Source of the DNA: UBA8437 sp964646205
Lineage (GTDB): Bacteria; Planctomycetota; Planctomycetia; Planctomycetales; Planctomycetaceae
DNA length: 64,000 nucleotides
NCBI GenBank assembly: GCA_964646205.1
Contig: CAZYAZ010000019.1
Coordinates: 1 to 64,000 of the forward strand
Direction of reading: 5' to 3'
Both the position numbers and the translations under genes were made by a program. How positions within the stretch are numbered: position 1 is the stretch's first letter; every line of letters starts with the position of its first letter. The notes beneath the pieces were generated by a model. The model saw nothing but the letters and a program-made list of their open reading frames with translations, had not been told where the DNA came from and ran no database searches. Positions 59,876-64,000 of this stretch are shown here, in pieces.

Positions 59876-61282
59876 GTGACCACCGTGAAACCGCGCACAA
59901 TCACTTTGCTGTTGCTGCTCACGTCCACGGCAATCGCCGGTCCGCCCAGGCACCCGGACCCACCCGCAGGACGACAGGCATTCAACCAGTGCATGGTCCA
60001 TGCTGAAACTGCGTGGAAAAACGGGCGGACCGATGAAGCACTCCGCTGGTATCACACCGCCAAGAAAATTGCTCGCGCCAACAATCTGACCCTCTCGGAA
60101 AGAGACGAGGCGCTGACTGCTTACGTCGCAAGACACGAGGCTGGCCTCACCGGACCGCAACCAGGGACAAAGCCTGGCTGCGACACCGATGGAGGTCCCC
60201 GAACCGCCTCGAAACCGACGGCCAAAACTGCCAGGCGACTCCCGCCGGTCACCAAGCCTCGATCACTCGCAACCAAAACCATTCCAATTCCAGAAAAGAG
60301 AACCTCGCCGAGCGCCGAAACCACACGACGTGCCATTCCCGAAAACCGTACTGCCCGCTCGCTCCCTCTGACGGGACCACCGAAAGCAACAGTCACCAAA
60401 AAACGGCCTGCCACCACAACGACGCCGAAACTCCCGCCCGCACCGAAACAACAACCCGAGAAGAACATCCCCGCTACCGGGACCGTCGACACTGACCTCG
60501 TCCCGCCGGTCACTTCCCCGGAAACTCCGACTCCAGGCACACCTCCAAAAGACACACCGACAAAAGACACCGCGACAAAAAAAGAGGTGCCTGAAACACC
60601 TGCAGCAGGCACATCGACTCCTGCCGTCACGAACGACAAACCCGTTTCGGCTACGCCACCACCAGTCGCGGAAACGTCGACAACCAACGATGCCGAAATT
60701 CCCGACCAGCCTGTCCGGCTAACTGTTGACCAATCGGTTGCGCCCCTGAAAATCATCCCGAATGCTCACAAATCCGAGATGGCGGCGCGGCCCATTTCTC
60801 CCGAGCCACTGACCGAAGAAGCGGTTACCGAATCACTGCCGATGCCCGGAAGTCCTGCGGCGGACCATCAACTGACCATGCTGATGTTCGGGCCAATCGT
60901 TGTCGCCTTGTTCATCCTGGGCCTACTGACGCACGAGATGCCCGGCCCGAAGCGAATTCTTGCCTGGGCCACCCGAAGGAACAGTGAACCGATTCCTGTG
61001 GTCGACGACTCCGTCCAGGTGGCGGAGGCAATTCCAGACCGAATGGAATCGACCGGTGACCTGCTGACCGTAACGCTGGGAACTCGCCGGCGGAACAAGG
61101 TTGAATACTACACCGCCACAATCGAACTGCCGGGTCTCGAGCCCACACGGCTCGTCAAGCGACGTGATGGCAGCCCCCTGTTCCGCAGCCGCGCGGCCGC
61201 AATCAGTTCCGCGCGTGCACTTGCCCGGCGAATCGGATACGACGGCATCACCGAACCTGCCAGCCGCCGAAAGGCCGCCTGA
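59876..61282 (+). CDS. Anchored protein with Pro/Thr-rich linker, unknown function
   Basis: About 468 residues. Signal-like RTITLLLLLTSTAIAG, then a short helical TPR-like unit (FNQCMVHAETAWKNGRTDEALRWYHTAKKIARAN). A long Pro/Thr/Lys-rich low-complexity linker follows (about 100-290), then one membrane segment (LMFGPIVVALFILGLL, about 345) and a compact C-terminal domain (VTLGTRRRNKVEYYTATIEL to SARALARRIGYDG). The linker would lie outside the membrane and the last domain inside. I do not recognise the family. Starts at GTG 59846, 59876 or 59885 are all possible. Confidence 0.65.
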   Translation: MTTVKPRTITLLLLLTSTAIAGPPRHPDPPAGRQAFNQCMVHAETAWKNGRTDEALRWYHTAKKIARANNLTLSERDEALTAYVARHEAGLTGPQPGTKPGCDTDGGPRTASKPTAKTARRLPPVTKPRSLATKTIPIPEKRTSPSAETTRRAIPENRTARSLPLTGPPKATVTKKRPATTTTPKLPPAPKQQPEKNIPATGTVDTDLVPPVTSPETPTPGTPPKDTPTKDTATKKEVPETPAAGTSTPAVTNDKPVSATPPPVAETSTTNDAEIPDQPVRLTVDQSVAPLKIIPNAHKSEMAARPISPEPLTEEAVTESLPMPGSPAADHQLTMLMFGPIVVALFILGLLTHEMPGPKRILAWATRRNSEPIPVVDDSVQVAEAIPDRMESTGDLLTVTLGTRRRNKVEYYTATIELPGLEPTRLVKRRDGSPLFRSRAAAISSARALARRIGYDGITEPASRRKAA

Positions 61283-61321
61283 CCGACGATGGGTCGTGGA
61301 CGCAGATGACGCCCCCGCAGG

Positions 61322-61828
61322 CTATTCGCCCGCGACATCTTCCTCGGTCAGCCACCCCTGGATCTCGTCCTCTCCGTCAGAGGAACCGTCCGGCAATTGG
61401 GGTTCCGGAGGCTTCATCGGTGCCGGCTGAGCCCGCCGCCGCGCCCGCCGTCGTTCCCGACGTCTCCCCTCCAGCCCGGCCCTCTCCAGCAGCGACGTCG
61501 AGAAGGGATCTTCTTCTTCAGTCGCAGGTGGGGGTGCGTCGGGATTGGCCTGGTAAACAATTTCGAAATCCAGTTTCGCAATTGTCAACGTATCACCAGG
61601 CATGAGCACCTGGACTTCAACGGGCTGGCCGTTCACCTTGACGCCGTTTGTGCTTCTCAAGTCCCGAACCTGCCAGTAACCCGCCTCGAGTTCCAACTCG
61701 CAGTGCTGCGAAGAAATATTTGGATAGTCCAGGCAAATGTCGCACCGGCTCCGTCGCCCCACCAACAACCGGGTTCGCAGGAGCGGAACCGGGTCTCCGC
61801 CTCCAACTGGTACAAGCTCACCGAGCAT
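61322..61828 (-). CDS. FHA domain protein
   Basis: 168 residues. The FHA domain fills about residues 5-95, with LLVGRRSRCDICLDYP (GR-S loop), ISSQHCELELEAGYWQVRDL (SxxH) and STNGVKVNGQPV (NG motif), all residues used to bind phosphothreonine. The C-terminal half is a disordered-looking linker with an Arg-rich run and an acidic end. No kinase is adjacent. It starts 3 bases after the STAS gene, so the two are translated from one message. Confidence 0.92.
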   Translation of the reverse strand: MLGELVPVGGGDPVPLLRTRLLVGRRSRCDICLDYPNISSQHCELELEAGYWQVRDLRSTNGVKVNGQPVEVQVLMPGDTLTIAKLDFEIVYQANPDAPPPATEEEDPFSTSLLERAGLEGRRRERRRARRRAQPAPMKPPEPQLPDGSSDGEDEIQGWLTEEDVAGE

Positions 61829-61831
61829 CCG

Positions 61832-62236
61832 TTAGCTTTCCGCCGGCGCCGCCGCACCGGGATCATTGAGCAACTGCCGAATCGCGTTGATACCGTCGTC
61901 TCGCGTCGCGTGATGGCTCCACGGGCGACCCAATTTCATTGTCGAGAACTGGTTGAGATTGGCCGTCGACGCGGCGCAGTAAACCGCCAGCCCGCCCCGG
62001 TAGTCGAGGTTTCGAACCAGGCGGACGATCGCACTGGTCATCACCCAGCCCAGCAGCGGTACACGACTCAGATCAACGACCACCGCGCGGACGGAGTCGT
62101 CATCCAGCACTCGCATGACCTGGTTGGCCTGGTTGTGAATATCGAAGTAACGGAACGACGCTTCGTCACCCAAAGGGGCGACGACAACCACCTCGTCAAC
62201 ACGCTCGATGTCAAAGACTGTCGCTCGTTCACTCAT
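61832..62236 (-). CDS. STAS domain protein (anti-sigma factor antagonist-like)
   Basis: 134 residues. The STAS fold shows VVVVAPLGDEASFRYFDIHNQANQVM and VRAVVVDLSRVPLLGWVMTSAIVRLVRNL. In the loop where SpoIIAA-type antagonists carry the phosphorylated Ser (D-S-S/T-G), this protein has PLLGWVMTSAIV with Thr-Ser shifted, so classical partner switching is not certain. It lies directly upstream of the FHA gene, suggesting a small signalling module. ATG start at 62236. Confidence 0.85.
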   Translation of the reverse strand: MSERATVFDIERVDEVVVVAPLGDEASFRYFDIHNQANQVMRVLDDDSVRAVVVDLSRVPLLGWVMTSAIVRLVRNLDYRGGLAVYCAASTANLNQFSTMKLGRPWSHHATRDDGINAIRQLLNDPGAAAPAES

Positions 62237-62532
62237 CGATTACAACCAACCCGCCACGGCTGAAAAGACCAAGCCGCAATGCAAAGAATCCTTGTTCCGA
62301 GGATGCCGCCCAGTACCAAAGTTGAAGCAAGACCGCCGAAGACGGCTCAACAGGAACCGAGCCCAGGCCCCTCACAATCCACGGGCCACAAGGTCCAGCA
62401 ACCAGCCCCAAATTGGTTTATCCAGCCGGCAAAGTCAACCAGTGGCCTTCACATGGATGTCCTGACCCACAGCCTTTGCTACAGTGGCCCACTTCCGTTT
62501 TCGACCCACACATCGCGATAGACGAGCCGGAT
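62237..62532. other. Divergent intergenic region
   Basis: About 296 bases between the STAS gene and the symporter gene. I see no credible gene or RNA in it. It must hold the promoters of both directions, but no boxes stand out. Confidence 0.5.
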
Positions 62533-64000
62533 ATGGGCGATCTGTTTCACTGGGTCGATCTGACGGTTTTCTTTGTCGCCCTCCTGGCGGTCATGGGCGT
62601 CGGACTGCTGGCGTCCCGTGGCGAGGGAGATTCGTCCGAACAGTATTTCCTGGCCGGACGCCAGATTCGCTGGTGGGGTGTCGCTGGATCGATCTATGGA
62701 TCCAATGTCAGCGCCAACCACCTGGTCGGAATGCTTGGAATTGGATTCTCGATCGGGTTTGCCCAAAGCCACTTCGAACTCGGAGCCATCTTCGGCCTGC
62801 TGGTGCTCTGCTATGGGTTTCTCCCGGTCTACCGCCGCCTGAAGATTTACACGCTCTCCGAGTACCTGGGACAACGGTATGACGACCGAAGCCGCCTCTC
62901 CTATGCCGTGATCATGGTGCTGATCATGGCCGGGGTCCAGATGGTCCCTGGGCTCTACATCGGTGCCCGATCCGCCTGTGTGATGGTCGGCGCCCCCGCG
63001 ATCCAGATCGAGCAGGTCACCGCAAAAACCGTTGGCGATCTCCAGGCAATCGAAGCGGGAGAGATGACCGAGGCCACGCTGCCCAAGCAGCCAAAAGTCA
63101 AAGTCAACACGACCTGGTACCTGGCCTTTGTCGTCCTGCTGGCGGTCGTCGCCACAATTTACACCGTCATCGGAGGACTGCGGGCGGTTGTCCTGACAGA
63201 TGCCATCCAGTCGCTGCTTTTGCTCGGAGGTGGCATCCTGCTGGCCGTGCTCATCTTCGGCGAATTGAGCGATGACGGTGGCGTGATGGCCGGCTGGAAC
63301 CGAATGCTCGAACTCGACTCCGCGGCCGACAGCCAGAAAATGAGACTGTACCTGCCCAGCAACCATCCGCAATTGCCCTGGTCGGGGGTTCTGACCGGGC
63401 TGTTGTTCATGCACTGTTATTACTGGGGGACCAACCAGTTTATCGTGCAACGTGCACTGGGAGCGCGATCCGATGGGGAAGCCCGATTGGGAATCATCGC
63501 CGCCGGCTTCCTCAAGCTGCTCATCCCGTTCTTTGCCGTCGCGGCCGGAATCGCCGGGTACTACCTGATCACCGACCGGGTTGACCACGCCGTGGCCCCC
63601 GATGCCGCGTTCGCCGAACTGGTCACGCTGGTGGTTCCCGCTGGAGTGGGACTGGTCGGGGTCGTGGCCGCCGGGCTCATCGGCGCCATCCTCTCGTCAA
63701 TCGATTCCATGATGAACTCGGCAGCGACCATCTTCACCATCGATGTCTATCAGAAATACATCCGCCCGGATGCCAGCAGCCAGCAGCTCGTGCGGGTGGG
63801 ACGCATCTCGATCATCGTCTTCGTCCTGCTGGCAACGGGACTCACGTTCGTGGTCATCGACCCCAACAGTGAGCAGAATTTCTTCCTGCAAATCGCCAAC
63901 TACAGCAGTCTTCTGACTCCCGGACTCCTCGTGGCCTTCCTGGTCGGCATGTTCTGGTCACGGGCCACTGCCGCCGGCGCACTGACGACCATCATTGCCG
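62533..64000 (+). CDS. Sodium:solute symporter family protein (3' end beyond window)
   Basis: At least 489 residues; the frame is open to the window end. Typical SSS features: the first helix VDLTVFFVALLAVMGVGLLA, the EQYFLAGRQIRWWGVAGSIYGSNVSANHLVG motif, YTLSEYLGQRYDDRSR, IYTVIGGLRAVVLTDAIQSLLL (the SSS signature near helix 5-6) and GAILSSIDSMMNSAATIFTIDVYQKYI (sodium-site Ser residues). It imports a solute, often a sugar, with sodium. A periplasmic or cytoplasmic loop with Lys/Thr repeats (about 155-195) is longer than usual. The ATG at 62533 is the likely start. Confidence 0.92.
   Translation, partial: MGDLFHWVDLTVFFVALLAVMGVGLLASRGEGDSSEQYFLAGRQIRWWGVAGSIYGSNVSANHLVGMLGIGFSIGFAQSHFELGAIFGLLVLCYGFLPVYRRLKIYTLSEYLGQRYDDRSRLSYAVIMVLIMAGVQMVPGLYIGARSACVMVGAPAIQIEQVTAKTVGDLQAIEAGEMTEATLPKQPKVKVNTTWYLAFVVLLAVVATIYTVIGGLRAVVLTDAIQSLLLLGGGILLAVLIFGELSDDGGVMAGWNRMLELDSAADSQKMRLYLPSNHPQLPWSGVLTGLLFMHCYYWGTNQFIVQRALGARSDGEARLGIIAAGFLKLLIPFFAVAAGIAGYYLITDRVDHAVAPDAAFAELVTLVVPAGVGLVGVVAAGLIGAILSSIDSMMNSAATIFTIDVYQKYIRPDASSQQLVRVGRISIIVFVLLATGLTFVVIDPNSEQNFFLQIANYSSLLTPGLLVAFLVGMFWSRATAAGALTTIIA

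Noticed and set aside
60121..60756. 211-codon minus-strand Gly/Val-rich frame
   Set aside because: It is the mirror of the Pro/Thr-rich linker of the plus-strand protein; low-complexity DNA gives open frames on both strands.

Overview
The window is chromosomal DNA from a high-GC, Gram-negative-type bacterium, most likely a planctomycete. The markers are a Tat-targeted DUF1501 protein, a very large secreted PQQ/BamB-type propeller protein, a tiny basic MGR-type protein, separate coaC and coaB genes, a SecA of about 1,180 residues, a secreted tripeptidyl-peptidase II, and several Gfo/Idh/MocA, ThuA and sugar-isomerase-like proteins. A Kdo transferase implies lipid A and an outer membrane. The sequence looks like a scaffolded (probably metagenomic) assembly: each of two 100-N gaps is flanked by an identical 55-bp duplication.

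Layout. 1-1410: 3' part of 23S rRNA, 5S rRNA and a strong intrinsic terminator. 1.4-11.7 kb: giant propeller protein, DUF1501 protein, tRNA-Gly(TCC), GSAM-like aminotransferase, 2-hydroxyacid dehydrogenase, Gfo/Idh/MocA oxidoreductase. 11.9-21.5 kb (mostly plus strand): secA, Kdo transferase (waaA), metK with a recognisable promoter, a small membrane protein, fabH, a sugar isomerase-like TIM barrel. 21.5-27.2 kb (minus): membrane protein and an RND efflux pair. 27.4-28.3 kb: a divergent NagB-like protein. 28.3-35.9 kb (minus): DUF151 nuclease, valS, cimA, ftsK. 36.1-43.4 kb (minus): a long probable operon pheA-aroF-tpiA-secG-yicC-gmk-rpoZ-coaC-coaB. 43.4-48.6 kb (plus): dnaK-clpB behind a near-consensus sigma-54 promoter. 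48.6-64 kb: small basic protein, oxidoreductase, cca, MFS transporter, secreted TPPII-like protease, thioredoxin-like and ThuA proteins, two secreted or anchored proteins of unknown role, an FHA/STAS signalling pair, and the start of a sodium:solute symporter.

Most interesting points. (1) Both Sec translocase components here carry extra material: SecG has an apparent Calx-beta domain plus a Lys/Pro/Ala tail predicted to face the periplasm, and the SecA helical region carries about five degenerate copies of a unit that is normally single. (2) dnaK-clpB has a -24/-12 promoter with two upstream 13-bp dyads placed like enhancer sites, in place of CIRCE or a sigma-32 promoter. (3) A collinear, full-length relative of eukaryotic tripeptidyl-peptidase II carries a signal peptide. 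(4) ValRS has a zinc-ribbon-like insertion just after its KMSKS loop. (5) Both N gaps are probably false: collapsing the 55-bp repeats restores the natural secG stop codon and removes an apparent SecG-YicC fusion.

There is no sign of CRISPR arrays, insertion sequences, integrases or prophage genes.
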